Source: Rhodobacterales bacterium HKCCE4037
GTDB lineage: Bacteria > Pseudomonadota > Alphaproteobacteria > Rhodobacterales > Rhodobacteraceae
Assembly (NCBI GenBank): GCA_015689645.1
Contig: WVSM01000001.1
Location: 310,001 to 374,000 of the forward strand
Length of the DNA stretch: 64,000 nt
Reading direction: 5' to 3'
Made by a program: the position numbers and the translations under genes. This document shows positions 23,338 to 34,069 of the stretch, in pieces. The first letter of the stretch is position 1; the number at the start of each line of letters is the position of its first letter. A model generated the notes under the pieces. It made no database searches and was not told the origin of the DNA. It saw nothing but the letters and a program-made list of their open reading frames with translations.

Positions 23338-23853
23338 ATGAACGGGGCGGAATATGCGCAGGTGATGGCACGCTACAACGCGTGGCAGAACCAGTGGATG
23401 TTCGCGGCCTGCGACGGGCTGGACGCGGAGGCGCGGCAGGCGGACCGGGGGCTGTTCTTCGGGTCGATCGAGCGGACGCTGAGCCACCTGATGTGGGGCG
23501 ACACGACATGGATCGCGCGGTTCGACGGCGGGCCGGGGCCCGGGGCGCTGATGCAGCAGAGCGCGGAGGCCTATGACTGGCCGACGCTGATGGCGGAGCG
23601 GCCGAGGCTGGACGCGCGCATCGCCGCCTGGGCCTGGTCGCTGACGCCGGAGGAGACGGAGGGGATGTTCCGCTGGACGTCTTCTTCCACCGGGCAGAGC
23701 TTCGAGAAGCCCTTTGCCCATTGCCTGATCCAGATCTTCAACCACCAGACCCACCATCGCGGGCAGGTCCACGGCGCGCTGACGGCGCTTGGCGTCAGAA
23801 CCGTGGACACGGATCTGCCCTACATGCCGGACGAGGTACCGGAATGGCACTAG
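23338..23853 (+). CDS. DinB-family four-helix protein
   Basis: A 171-aa protein. The three metal-binding histidines of the DinB/YfiT fold can be placed in LSHLMWGD and in NHQTHHRGQVHG. Family members are metal-dependent enzymes or thiol-S-transferases. The reaction here is unknown. It is the third gene of the DUF2182-DUF1326 operon. Its TAG stop codon lies in the left end of an intergenic hairpin element. Confidence 0.85.
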   Translation: MNGAEYAQVMARYNAWQNQWMFAACDGLDAEARQADRGLFFGSIERTLSHLMWGDTTWIARFDGGPGPGALMQQSAEAYDWPTLMAERPRLDARIAAWAWSLTPEETEGMFRWTSSSTGQSFEKPFAHCLIQIFNHQTHHRGQVHGALTALGVRTVDTDLPYMPDEVPEWH

Positions 23854-23955
23854 AGCGTTCCCGGTTCCCATTGAATCGCCAATACCCTGCCACGCCTGCG
23901 GCGTTCTCGGGACATTGGCGATACTTGGTGTCCGTGAAGACCGGAAACGCTTTAG
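23850..23955. repeat. Intergenic hairpin element (imperfect 106-bp inverted repeat)
   Basis: The ends CTAGAGCGTTCCCGG (23850-23864) and CCGGAAACGCTTTAG (23941-23955) are inverted repeats matching at 13 of 15 bases. Inner segments (TCGCCAATA / TTGGCGATA, and CGCC-TGC-GGCG in the centre) extend the symmetry. It looks like a small palindromic, MITE- or REP-like unit. The stop codons of both flanking convergent genes fall in its two tips. Confidence 0.8.
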
Positions 23956-24419
23956 CGGGCGGCGGACAGCCCCTCGTAGCGGGGCAGGTCGAAAAAGTTG
24001 ATGTCCTCGAAGCCCCAGCTGGTGTCCTCGGCGCTGTCGAGGGTCAGGGCGATCACCATGTAGCGGCCGGCCTCGCCGGAGGTGAGGGACGCGGCGCTGG
24101 TTTCGCCCTCGATGGCGAAGGGAACATAGGCGCGGTCGTCGCCGTCGTAGCGGGCGGGCAGGATCATGCCGTCCCATCCCGCGGCGGCTTCGGCCCGCGT
24201 GTCGGCCCAGAACGGCTCAGGGTTCTCGCTGCCGTCGAGGATCGCCGCGAAATAGGCGGCGTTGGTTTCGTTGGTATGCGCGGCGATCTGGGCCGCGTCG
24301 CGGGCCACGAAGCCGGTGAGGATGGCGGAGGCCACCTCCTCGGCGCTGTAATCCTGCGCCTGTGCGGTTGCGGCGGTGAGGGCCAGCGCGCAAAGCGCCG
24401 CGAGACTCGTTTTCTTCAT
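23952..24419 (-). CDS. Exported protein of unknown function
   Basis: A 155-aa protein with a signal peptide (MKKTSLAALCALALTAATAQAQ). The mature domain of about 130 aa is acidic and cysteine-free, with the pattern ASAILTGFVARDAAQIAAHT early on, reminiscent of a SnoaL/NTF2-like helix, and a mixed alpha/beta remainder. I do not recognise the family with confidence. Its stop codon lies inside the adjacent repeat element. It is divergent from dmdA. Confidence 0.7.
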   Translation of the reverse strand: MKKTSLAALCALALTAATAQAQDYSAEEVASAILTGFVARDAAQIAAHTNETNAAYFAAILDGSENPEPFWADTRAEAAAGWDGMILPARYDGDDRAYVPFAIEGETSAASLTSGEAGRYMVIALTLDSAEDTSWGFEDINFFDLPRYEGLSAAR

Positions 24420-24493
24420 GGGACTTCGCCTTTCGTTTCGGTGCGTAACCTTATGAAGTCGCTCGTGTTCTGCCAAGGTAAGGAGTTCCAGCC

Positions 24494-25597
24494 ATGGCCA
24501 TGATTTCTCCGTCCCGTCGGTTGCGTCGCACGCCCTTCTCGGAAGGTGTCGAGGCGGCCGGTGTCACCGGATACACCGTCTACAACCGGATGCTGCTGCC
24601 CACGGTCTTCCGCTCGGTGCAGGAGGATTATCATCACCTCAAGGAGGCGGTGCAGATCTGGGACGTGGCCTGCGAACGGCAGGTGGAGGTGCGGGGGCCC
24701 GATGCGGGCAAGCTGATCCAGATGCTGACGCCGCGCGACCTGCGCGGCATGCTGCCGGGCCAGTGCTATTACATGCCCGTGGTGGACGAGACGGGTGGCA
24801 TGCTGAACGACCCGGTCGTGGTGAAGCTGGCCGAGGATCGCTGGTGGATCTCCATCGCGGACAGCGACCTGCTCTTGTGGGTCAAGGGCGTGGCCTATGG
24901 CTACCGGCTGGACGTGCTGGTGGACGAACCGGACGTCTCGCCACTGGCCGTGCAGGGGCCGAAATCCGACGAGCTGATGGCGCGGGTGTTCGGCGACGGC
25001 ATCCGCGACCTGCGCTTCTTCCGCTTCGGCTGGTACGATTTCCAGGGCCGGGGGATGGTCATCGCGCGCTCGGGCTATTCGAAACAGGGCGGGTTCGAGA
25101 TCTACGTGGAGGGCGGCGACATCGGCATGCCGCTCTGGAACGCGCTGATGGAAGCGGGAGAAGACCTCGACGTGCGCGCCGGATGCCCCAACGGGATCGA
25201 GCGGGTCGAAGGCGGATTGTTGAGCTACGGCAACGACATGACCGACGACAATACACCGCATGAATGCGGGCTCGGCCGGTTCTGCAACACCGCTACGGCG
25301 ATCGGATGTATCGGGCGCGACGCGCTCTTGCGGGTCTCGGTCGAGGGGCCCGTGCAGCAGATCCGCCCCATCGCCATCGACGCCAAGACCCTGCCGCCCT
25401 GCGACCGGCCATGGCCTTTGATGGCCGGAACGCGCAAGGTGGGGCAAGTGACCTCGGCCGCGATCAGCCCCGATTTCGGCGGCGGCGTGGCCATCGGCAT
25501 GGTCCGCATGACCCATTGGGATGCGGGCACGCCGCTGCATCTGGAAACGCCGGACGGCAGTTTCGATGCAGAGGTGAAGGAACAATTCTGGATTTGA
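24494..25597 (+). CDS. dmdA: Dimethylsulfoniopropionate demethylase DmdA
   Basis: A 367-aa glycine-cleavage T-protein-fold enzyme. It transfers a methyl group from DMSP to tetrahydrofolate, giving methylmercaptopropionate. The N-terminus PSRRLRRTPFSEGVEAAGV and the block YTVYNRMLLPTVF agree with Roseobacter DmdA as I recall it; QCYYMPVVD, FEIYVEG and RAGCPNGIERVE continue the match. An AAGGAG lies 8 bases upstream. It is followed by acuI, the standard dmdA-acuI order in roseobacters. It is distinguished from gcvT by this context and the N-terminal motif. Confidence 0.92.
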   Translation: MAMISPSRRLRRTPFSEGVEAAGVTGYTVYNRMLLPTVFRSVQEDYHHLKEAVQIWDVACERQVEVRGPDAGKLIQMLTPRDLRGMLPGQCYYMPVVDETGGMLNDPVVVKLAEDRWWISIADSDLLLWVKGVAYGYRLDVLVDEPDVSPLAVQGPKSDELMARVFGDGIRDLRFFRFGWYDFQGRGMVIARSGYSKQGGFEIYVEGGDIGMPLWNALMEAGEDLDVRAGCPNGIERVEGGLLSYGNDMTDDNTPHECGLGRFCNTATAIGCIGRDALLRVSVEGPVQQIRPIAIDAKTLPPCDRPWPLMAGTRKVGQVTSAAISPDFGGGVAIGMVRMTHWDAGTPLHLETPDGSFDAEVKEQFWI

Positions 25598-25642
25598 TTG
25601 CAGGCGCTTGCGTCGCGATCTTCAAGTAACGGGAGAGACAAG

Positions 25643-26635
25643 ATGACCTTTAACGCCGTGATCGTCGAGAAGGATGACGAGGGAAAGACCAGCGCGTCTG
25701 TCCAGCAGATCACCGAGGACCAATTGCCGGAGGCGGAGGTCACGGTGGCGGTCGAATATTCGACGGTCAATTACAAGGATGGCCTTTGCATCGGGCCCGG
25801 TGGCGGGCTGGTGCGCACCTATCCACACGTGCCGGGTATCGACTTCAGCGGAACCGTCGAAGCCTCTGACGACGAACGATATTCGCCCGGTGACAAGGTG
25901 GTTCTGACAGGCTGGCGCATGGGCGAGGCCCATTGGGGCGGGTATGCCCAAAAGGCGCGGGTGAAGGCCGATTGGCTGGTGCCGCTGCCAGAGGGGATCA
26001 CGTCACGGCAGGCGATGGCCGTAGGCACCGCCGGGTTCACCGCGATGCTGGCGATCATGGCGCTTGAGGATCACGGGCTAACCCCCGGACATGGCGAGGT
26101 TCTCGTGACCGGGGCCGCCGGTGGTGTCGGTTCGGTCGCGACCGCGATCCTTGCCAACCTGGGCTACGAGGTCGCCGCCGTGACGGGGCGGCCGGAGCAG
26201 GAGGATTACCTGAAATCGCTGGGTGCCAGCCGGATCGTGCCGCGTGAGGAGTTGAACGAGACCACCAAGCGCCCGCTGGAGGGTGAGACCTGGGCGGGCT
26301 GCGTCGATGCCGTGGGCGGCGACATGCTGGCGCGCGTTCTTGGGCAGATGAAATACGGGGCCTCCGTGGCCGCCGTGGGTCTGGCCGGTGGCGCGCAGCT
26401 TCCGGCGACGGTGATCCCGTTCCTGCTGCGCGGTGTCAACCTTCTAGGCATCGACTCGGTCATGCAGCCCTATGACAACCGCGTCCGCGCTTGGGAGCGG
26501 ATCGCCAGGGACCTGCCGATGGACAAGCTGGAGGCGATGATCCAGCCCGCGACGCTGGCCGACCTGCCGGAGCTTGGCCGGGCCATCCTGAAGGGCGGTG
26601 TGCGGGGCCGTGTGGTGGTGGATGTGAACGCCTGA
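25643..26635 (+). CDS. acuI: Acryloyl-CoA reductase (MDR family)
   Basis: A 330-aa zinc-independent medium-chain reductase. The substrate region is EYSTVNYKDGLCI, the NADPH-binding motif VTGAAGGVGSVATAI, and the PHVPGIDFSGTVE loop is also typical of AcuI/YhdH. It reduces acryloyl-CoA to propionyl-CoA and detoxifies acrylate from DMSP cleavage. GGGAGA precedes ATG 25643. It lies 45 bases downstream of dmdA, so both are probably co-transcribed. No acuR regulator gene is adjacent. Confidence 0.9.
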   Translation: MTFNAVIVEKDDEGKTSASVQQITEDQLPEAEVTVAVEYSTVNYKDGLCIGPGGGLVRTYPHVPGIDFSGTVEASDDERYSPGDKVVLTGWRMGEAHWGGYAQKARVKADWLVPLPEGITSRQAMAVGTAGFTAMLAIMALEDHGLTPGHGEVLVTGAAGGVGSVATAILANLGYEVAAVTGRPEQEDYLKSLGASRIVPREELNETTKRPLEGETWAGCVDAVGGDMLARVLGQMKYGASVAAVGLAGGAQLPATVIPFLLRGVNLLGIDSVMQPYDNRVRAWERIARDLPMDKLEAMIQPATLADLPELGRAILKGGVRGRVVVDVNA

Positions 26636-26644
26636 CCGACGGGC

Positions 26645-27100
26645 TCAGAGGGGCAGGGCCTGCCCCTCCTTCAACTCCTCCATCACGAAGCTGGCGGAGA
26701 CGTCGCCCATCTCGACCCGTTCGATGAGGCGCTGGTAGAGGCGGTCGTAATCGGCCATGTCGGCGACCCGTGCGCGGATCAGGTAATCGAGGTCGCCGGT
26801 CATCCGGTAGACGCCGAGGATCTGCGGGATCGCGCGCACGGCACGGCGGAACTGGTCGAGCCAGTCGGCGGAATGATGCGCCGCGCGGACCTGGATGAAG
26901 ACCATCAGGCCAAGGCCCACGGCGGCCGGATCGACCAGGGCGATGCGGCCTTTCAGGATGCCACGCTCCTCCAGCGCCTTGACGCGGCGCCACACGGCGT
27001 TTCGGCTGAGGCCCACGTGGCGACCGAGATCCTCCAGCGGTTCATCGGCGCGGATTTGCAAACGGGCGAGGATTCTGCGGTCGGCTTCATCAAGTGTCAT
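26645..27100 (-). CDS. Lrp/AsnC-family regulator
   Basis: A 151-aa protein. The HTH lies in LDEADRRILARLQI and LGRHVGLSRNAVWRRVKAL, followed by the RAM ligand domain (GVYRMTGDLDYLIRARV). It is a DNA-binding, amino-acid-responsive regulator. The frame stays open far upstream of 27100 but only this part has family length. It is convergent with acuI and divergent from the DUF6356 gene. The target is unknown. Confidence 0.9.
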   Translation of the reverse strand: MTLDEADRRILARLQIRADEPLEDLGRHVGLSRNAVWRRVKALEERGILKGRIALVDPAAVGLGLMVFIQVRAAHHSADWLDQFRRAVRAIPQILGVYRMTGDLDYLIRARVADMADYDRLYQRLIERVEMGDVSASFVMEELKEGQALPL

Positions 27101-27220
27101 GGTGATTGGGTGATTAGGGGGAAATCGTCCACAAGTCACGCGGGAATGTGCGGAGATTTGGGAGCATTTCACGGTCGGGCCGTGGCATCGTGGTGAAAAT
27201 AACGAACAGGAGTGACCCAG

Positions 27221-27427
27221 ATGATCCAGCGCGTATTTCTCGACCACCCCGGCTCGGTTGACGAGACCTACCTTGAACACGCCGCCTTCGCGGGCAAGTT
27301 CAGCGGCAAGCTGTTCCTCGCGGCCTGTGCGGCGGCTGTCCATGCGGTGATCCCTTGCTTGTTCGAAAAGACCGCCAGCCGCATGATCGCGGACATGTAC
27401 GCAAAGACTCATAACCGGGGGCAGTGA
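27221..27427 (+). CDS. DUF6356 family small membrane protein
   Basis: A 68-aa protein with a conserved-looking start MIQRVFLDHPGSVDETYLEH and one hydrophobic segment (LFLAACAAAVHAVIPCLF). It matches a small family I recall as DUF6356. ATG at 27221 has AGGAG 8 bases upstream; GTG at 27212 overlaps that motif and is rejected. Its stop directly abuts the ATG of the amidotransferase gene. Confidence 0.78.
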   Translation: MIQRVFLDHPGSVDETYLEHAAFAGKFSGKLFLAACAAAVHAVIPCLFEKTASRMIADMYAKTHNRGQ

Positions 27428-28210
27428 ATGTGCCGATGGGCCGCCTACCTGGGTGAACCGATCTTCATGGAAGAGCTGGTGACCAGCCCGGGTCATTCGC
27501 TGATCCACCAGTCGCGGGAAGCGACCGAGTGCAAGTCCGCCCTGAACGGCGACGGCGTGGGCCTGGCGTGGTACGGTGCGCGGCCTGAACCGGGGCTTTA
27601 CCACGACGTTTACCCGGCGTGGTCGGACACGAACCTCGCCAACCTCTGCCGGTCGGTGCAGTCGGGCTGTTTCCTTGCCCATGTGCGGGCCTCGACCGGG
27701 GCGGCGACCAGCCGGAACAATTGCCATCCCTTCACCTACGGGCGCTGGAGCTTCATGCACAACGGCCAGGTCGGCGGCTTCGACAGCTTCCGCAGGCGGG
27801 CCGACATGGGCGTATCGGACGGGCTCTACCCGCATCGCAAGGGCGCGACGGACAGCGAATTGCTGTTCCTCTACGCGCTGGAGGCGGGGTTGGAGCACGA
27901 CCCGGTGGGCGCGATGGTCGCCGCGCACGAGGCTCTGCGGGAGATGTCGATGCTCTATGGCACGACACCGCACCTGCGCTCCTCGGCGGCGTGGAGCGAC
28001 GGGTCGCGGATCTATGCGCTGCGCCTGTCGTCGGACGCGATTGCGCCGTCGGTCTATTACCGCTGGAGCGACAGCCGGGCCGGATGGGCCGTGGTCAGCG
28101 AGCCGCTGGAAGTGGGGCAGACCGGCTGGACGGCGCTGGAGGCGGGCCACGTGGCCGTGTTCGAAGGCGCCGAGGTCCGGGTGGAGCCGTTGGGCCTGAT
28201 GGCGGCTTAA
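27428..28210 (+). CDS. Class II glutamine amidotransferase (EgtC/YafJ-like)
   Basis: A 260-aa Ntn-hydrolase. The N-terminal MCRWAAYLGEP places the catalytic cysteine at position 2, exposed after removal of methionine. FLAHVRASTGA, NCHPFTYGRWSFMHNGQ and GATDSELLF are the glutaminase motifs. It hydrolyses an amide such as glutamine or a gamma-glutamyl bond. No ergothioneine genes are nearby, so the substrate is open. It is coupled to the DUF6356 gene with no spacing. Confidence 0.87.
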   Translation: MCRWAAYLGEPIFMEELVTSPGHSLIHQSREATECKSALNGDGVGLAWYGARPEPGLYHDVYPAWSDTNLANLCRSVQSGCFLAHVRASTGAATSRNNCHPFTYGRWSFMHNGQVGGFDSFRRRADMGVSDGLYPHRKGATDSELLFLYALEAGLEHDPVGAMVAAHEALREMSMLYGTTPHLRSSAAWSDGSRIYALRLSSDAIAPSVYYRWSDSRAGWAVVSEPLEVGQTGWTALEAGHVAVFEGAEVRVEPLGLMAA

Positions 28211-28827
28211 CGCCCGATGTAGAGGTCGTGGCGGTGGTTCACGGCGACGATGCCGTTGACGATGACCGCGCCGAGGAGCGACCAGCCGACGAGCACGGGA
28301 TCGAGCATGGTGAACGCGACGGCGAAAAGGACCGCGTCGAAGCCCAGTTGCACGTAGCCCGCGCGGATGCCGAAGCGGTCCTGCAGGTAGAAGGCGAGGA
28401 TGCCGACGCCGCCGAGCGATGCGCCGTGGCGGAACATCGCCAGCACGCCGAGGCCGAGGGTCGCGCCGGCGAGAAAGGCGGCGACTGCGGGGTGGATGTA
28501 GTCGAGGCGCAGGACGAACGGCGCGAGTTCGGCCATGACCGACAGCAGCGTCACGCCGATCGCCGTCTTCAGCACGAAGCGCCAGCCCATGCGCAGGAAG
28601 GCCAGCGCGTAGAACGGGATGTTCACGAGGAAAAACACCACGCCGAAGGGCCAGTCTCCGGCGTAGGAGATCAGAACGGCGAGGCCTGCGGCCTGTCCGG
28701 TGATCAGCCCGGCGCTGGTCAGCAGGTGAATACCGAGCGCACACATCGCCGCCCCGAGGACAAGCGCGTGGGCGTCCTCCAGCAGGTTGTGGCGGTGCGG
28801 GCCGGGATGATCTGCCATTTGGGTCAT
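28207..28827 (-). CDS. YitT-family membrane protein
   Basis: A 206-aa protein with five to six hydrophobic spans. ALGIHLLTSAGLITGQAAGLAVL, ending a span with glycine-rich turns, and GASLGGVGILAFYLQDRFG are typical of YitT (DUF161). Transport function is suspected but unproven. ATG at 28827 was chosen over the internal ATG at 28818 (MADHPGPH). A GTTTGC-GGAG-GCAAAC hairpin lies upstream at 28841-28856. It overlaps the convergent amidotransferase gene by four bases. Confidence 0.83.
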   Translation of the reverse strand: MTQMADHPGPHRHNLLEDAHALVLGAAMCALGIHLLTSAGLITGQAAGLAVLISYAGDWPFGVVFFLVNIPFYALAFLRMGWRFVLKTAIGVTLLSVMAELAPFVLRLDYIHPAVAAFLAGATLGLGVLAMFRHGASLGGVGILAFYLQDRFGIRAGYVQLGFDAVLFAVAFTMLDPVLVGWSLLGAVIVNGIVAVNHRHDLYIGR

Positions 28828-28956
28828 GAATGCTGACTTAGTTTGCGGAGGCAAACGGATCAACGATTCAGACGGCCATGGGACGCGGGATTGCGCGGAT
28901 TGCATGGCATTTGAGCGGGATTGCCCGGCGATTGACCACGGCCATGACGGGTCGGC

Positions 28957-29712
28957 TCAGATCGAGCCGGCCTCGACCATGTAATTGTTGGCCGAACACA
29001 TCGCCGCGTCATCGGAGGCGAGGAACAGGGCCATGCGGACCACGTAGACCGGGTCAATGGGGTCGGGCAGGCACTGGCGGTCCAGTTGACCGGCGAGTGC
29101 CTCCTCGGTGACCCAGAGCTCTTTCTGGCGCTCGGTCATGATCCAGCCGGGCACCACGGTGTTCACGCGGATGCGGTGACGGCCCAGCTCGCGCGCCATG
29201 GTACGGGTCAGGCCGTGCACGGCGGCCTTGGCGGTGGCGTAGCCGGGAAAGCCGCCGCCGGCCTCCCACCACGAGTTAGACCCCATGTTGACGATGGAGC
29301 CCTTGCCGGCCTCGATCATGGCGGGTGCGACGGCCTGGATGGCGAAGAACATGTGGCGCAGATTGGTGTTCTGGCGGTCGTCCCAATAGTCGGGCGTGAC
29401 CTCGGCCCAGTCGTGGCGGTCGTCCCGGGCGGCGTTGTTGATGAGGACCTCGGCGGGACCGATCGCGTCGGCGAGCTTGGCAAAGGCGGTGCGCAGGCCG
29501 TCGATGTCGCGCAGGTCGCATTGGGCGAAGGTGGCACCTGTCTCGGCGGCGATGGCTGCGCCGGCGTCCTCGTCCATGTCCACGAAGCCGACCTTCGAGC
29601 CCTGGTCCGCGAAGGCCCGCACGAGGCCCGCGCCGATCCCGGACGCGCCGCCGGTGATGAAGACGGTCGTGCCGTCGAGGCTGGGATATCGGGCGAACTG
29701 TGGCTCGGTCAT
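28957..29712 (-). CDS. Short-chain dehydrogenase/reductase
   Basis: A 251-aa classical SDR. The NAD(P) motif is TGGASGIGAG, followed by NNAARDD; the active-site serine is in NMGSNSW and the YxxxK motif is YATAKAAVHG. The acidic residue after the second strand (FVDMDED) favours NAD+. The sequence style resembles sugar 1-dehydrogenases, but no sugar genes are adjacent. It oxidises an alcohol or sugar of unknown identity. Confidence 0.88.
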   Translation of the reverse strand: MTEPQFARYPSLDGTTVFITGGASGIGAGLVRAFADQGSKVGFVDMDEDAGAAIAAETGATFAQCDLRDIDGLRTAFAKLADAIGPAEVLINNAARDDRHDWAEVTPDYWDDRQNTNLRHMFFAIQAVAPAMIEAGKGSIVNMGSNSWWEAGGGFPGYATAKAAVHGLTRTMARELGRHRIRVNTVVPGWIMTERQKELWVTEEALAGQLDRQCLPDPIDPVYVVRMALFLASDDAAMCSANNYMVEAGSI

Positions 29713-29764
29713 GGGGGCCTCTCGATAGGTGTGGAGGGGGACAATGGCGCGGGGAGCGCGGAGG

Positions 29765-30010
29765 TCAAGCCGCCCGGCGGCGCATTGCGCGCCAGAGCAT
29801 CACGCAAAGGGGCAGGGCGAGGATCACCCCGATCCCGGCCAGCATCGCGCCTGCGCTTTGAATGTCGGCACATTCGGCGACGTGGTAGCCGGGATGTACG
29901 TCCCACGGGGTGCAGAAGCGTTGATATTCGATCAGGAAGGCCACGCCCGCCGCAGTGGGCAGACAGGCGACCGCGGCAAGAAGCCAGAGCAGGAGTCGGC
30001 GCGGTTTCAT
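29765..30010 (-). CDS. Small two-span membrane protein
   Basis: An 81-aa protein. The hydrophobic spans are LLLWLLAAVACLPTAAGVAF and AGAMLAGIGVILALPLCVML, joined by a loop with two cysteines (RFCTPWDVHPGYHVAEC) that could form a periplasmic disulfide. No family is recognised. ATG at 30010 is the simpler start; 30043 would add eleven residues. Confidence 0.6.
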   Translation of the reverse strand: MKPRRLLLWLLAAVACLPTAAGVAFLIEYQRFCTPWDVHPGYHVAECADIQSAGAMLAGIGVILALPLCVMLWRAMRRRAA

Positions 30011-30101
30011 GCGTCGATCTGCGTAGAAAGACACAGCCACCACAGCAGGTTTGTCAGGACGGACCAGACCGCCACGAGGGCGGTCCGGGGGCGGCGCAGC
30101 G

Positions 30102-31316
30102 TCAACCGGCCAGTGCCTTGTTCAGGTTCTCGTCGATCTTTTCGAGGAAGCCCATGGTGGTGAGCCACTTCTGGTCCGGCCCGACGAGGAGCGCGAGGTC
30201 CTTGGTCATGAAGCCCGCTTCGACGGTTTCGACGATCACCCGTTCCAGCGTGACCGCGAAGTCCATCAGCTTGGCGTTGTCGTCGAGCTTGGCGCGATGC
30301 TTCAGCCCGCCGGTCCAGGCGTAGATGGAGGCGATGGAATTGGTGGAGGTCGCCTTGCCCTCCTGGTGCTGGCGATAGTGGCGGGTGACGGTGCCGTGGG
30401 CGGCCTCGGATTCGACGATCTTGCCATCGGGCGTCATCAGGACCGAGGTCATCAGCCCGAGCGAGCCGAAGCCCTGGGCGACGGTGTCGGACTGCACGTC
30501 GCCGTCGTAGTTCTTGCAGGCCCAGACGTAGCCGCCGGACCATTTCAGGGAGGAAGCGACCATGTCGTCGATCAGGCGGTGTTCATACCAGATCTTGGCG
30601 TCGTCGAAGGCTTCCTTGAATTCGGTCTCGTAGACCTCGGCGAAGATGTCCTTGAAGCGGCCGTCATAGGCCTTGAGGATCGTGTTCTTGGTCGACAGGT
30701 AGAGCGGCCATTTAAGCCCGAGCGCGTAGTTGAACGAGGCGCGGGCGAAGTCGTAGATCGACTTGTCGAGGTTATACATGCCCATGACGACACCGCTGTC
30801 GGGGGCGTCGAAGACCTCGCGTTCGATCACCTCGCCGTCGGCGCCTTCGAATTTCAGGGTCAGCTTGCCCGCCCCGGGAAACTTGAAGTCGGTGGCGCGG
30901 TACTGGTCGCCATAGGCGTGGCGGCCGACGACGATGGGCTTGGTCCAGCCGGGTACGAGGCGGGGGACGTTGCGGCAGATGATCGGCTGGCGGAAGATCA
31001 CGCCGCCGAGGATGTTGCGGATGGTGCCGTTGGGCGAGCGCCACATCTTCTTGAGACCGAATTCCTCGACCCGCGCCTCGTCCGGCGTGATCGTGGCGCA
31101 TTTGACGGCAACGCCCACTTCCTTCGTCTTCTCGGCCGCGTCGATGGTGACCTGGTCATCGGTCCGGTCGCGTTCCTCCATGCCCAGGTCGTAGTAGAGC
31201 AGGTCGATGTCGAGATAGGGCAGGATCAGTTTTTCCTTGATGAAGGCCCACATGATGCGGGTCATCTCGTCGCCGTCCATCTCGACGATGGGGTTGTCTA
31301 CCTTGATCTTGCTCAT
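30102..31316 (-). CDS. icd: NADP-dependent isocitrate dehydrogenase, dimeric type
   Basis: A 404-aa enzyme of the eukaryote-like homodimeric class. It oxidatively decarboxylates isocitrate to 2-oxoglutarate, making NADPH. The substrate loop is [12 protein letters not shown], with the arginine cluster in NVPRLVPGW, and the metal aspartates are in [23 protein letters not shown] is the NADP-binding motif. It is downstream of, and in the same direction as, the unrelated monomeric isozyme at 31502. A GACCGCC / GGCGGTC hairpin at 30067-30085 may terminate it. Confidence 0.96.
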   Translation of the reverse strand: MSKIKVDNPIVEMDGDEMTRIMWAFIKEKLILPYLDIDLLYYDLGMEERDRTDDQVTIDAAEKTKEVGVAVKCATITPDEARVEEFGLKKMWRSPNGTIRNILGGVIFRQPIICRNVPRLVPGWTKPIVVGRHAYGDQYRATDFKFPGAGKLTLKFEGADGEVIEREVFDAPDSGVVMGMYNLDKSIYDFARASFNYALGLKWPLYLSTKNTILKAYDGRFKDIFAEVYETEFKEAFDDAKIWYEHRLIDDMVASSLKWSGGYVWACKNYDGDVQSDTVAQGFGSLGLMTSVLMTPDGKIVESEAAHGTVTRHYRQHQEGKATSTNSIASIYAWTGGLKHRAKLDDNAKLMDFAVTLERVIVETVEAGFMTKDLALLVGPDQKWLTTMGFLEKIDENLNKALAG

Positions 31317-31451
31317 GGGGGCCTCGCGTGCGGGTTGATCCGGTTTGACACACTTCTAGCCGTTTATGCCGCGCTGCGGCACCCCGATTTTCGGAAAGTC
31401 CATTCCTGCGAAGGGGAGCGTTCGGGCAGGCCTGTGGTTCGCGCGAATGAG

Positions 31452-31478
31452 AAAGGCCCCGGCGCGGACCGGGGCTTT
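31452..31478 (-). terminator. Terminator-like hairpin after monomeric IDH gene
   Basis: AAAGGCCCCGG with CCGGGGCTTT (one bulged base) forms a stem of about 10 bp between the two isocitrate dehydrogenase genes. A short TTTC follows on the minus strand. Confidence 0.7.
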
Positions 31479-31501
31479 CGTTTGTCTTTCGTTCGGCCCG
31501 C

Positions 31502-33694
<2,193 letters not shown>

Positions 33695-34069
33695 GGCGCA
33701 GGCCCTCCGGTTCGGAATGGGAAATCTGCGCTGCTTTTAACGGACACGCGGCCTGCAGGAAAGAGGTATACGATTGTATACCATGGGCGGGGTGTCGCGG
33801 CGCTGTAGCCGCGCGGGTGGGCTGGAATAATGCGTGGAAACGGCGCGGCCACCCTTGTGCGAATCCGAAAAAGGCGAAATAGATCAGGCACCTGAGAACC
33901 TCCGGCAGAAAAGACCCTGCCGGTAAGATGTCGGCTTCGGGGTTTGAACCCGGGGATACATGCGTGATCCCTCCGTCGCAGGAACCGGTCGTGAAACTCC
34001 AGGCTTGGGGTTCGCGAGGCGTTTCCACCGCTCTCGGCACCCTAGGCTTTTTGAAGAAGGGATCGCCGT
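33695..34069. other. Long intergenic region between IDH and autotransporter genes
   Basis: This holds the start region of the minus-strand IDH gene and a probable leader of more than 200 bases for the autotransporter gene. Visible structures are the GTATAC inverted repeat (33765-33782) and a CCGGCAG-N8-CTGCCGG hairpin near 33901-33922. I find no gene and no riboswitch signature I can name. Confidence 0.6.
33765..33782. promoter_or_regulatory. Inverted repeat GGTATAC-N4-GTATACC
   Basis: Perfect 7-bp arms (33765-33771 and 33776-33782), about 70 bases upstream of the monomeric IDH start. Probably a GntR- or other dimer-type operator; the factor is unknown. Confidence 0.5.

Noticed and set aside
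26645-28744. 699-codon minus-strand open frame
   Set aside because: Only the last 151 codons match the Lrp family; the rest is antisense to acceptable genes.
33930-33960. tRNA-like GGGTTTGAACCC segment
   Set aside because: No acceptor, D or anticodon stems can be formed around it; it is only a short hairpin.
33800-34060. Possible riboswitch before the autotransporter gene
   Set aside because: I looked for TPP, c-di-GMP, FMN, glycine and cobalamin motifs and found none.
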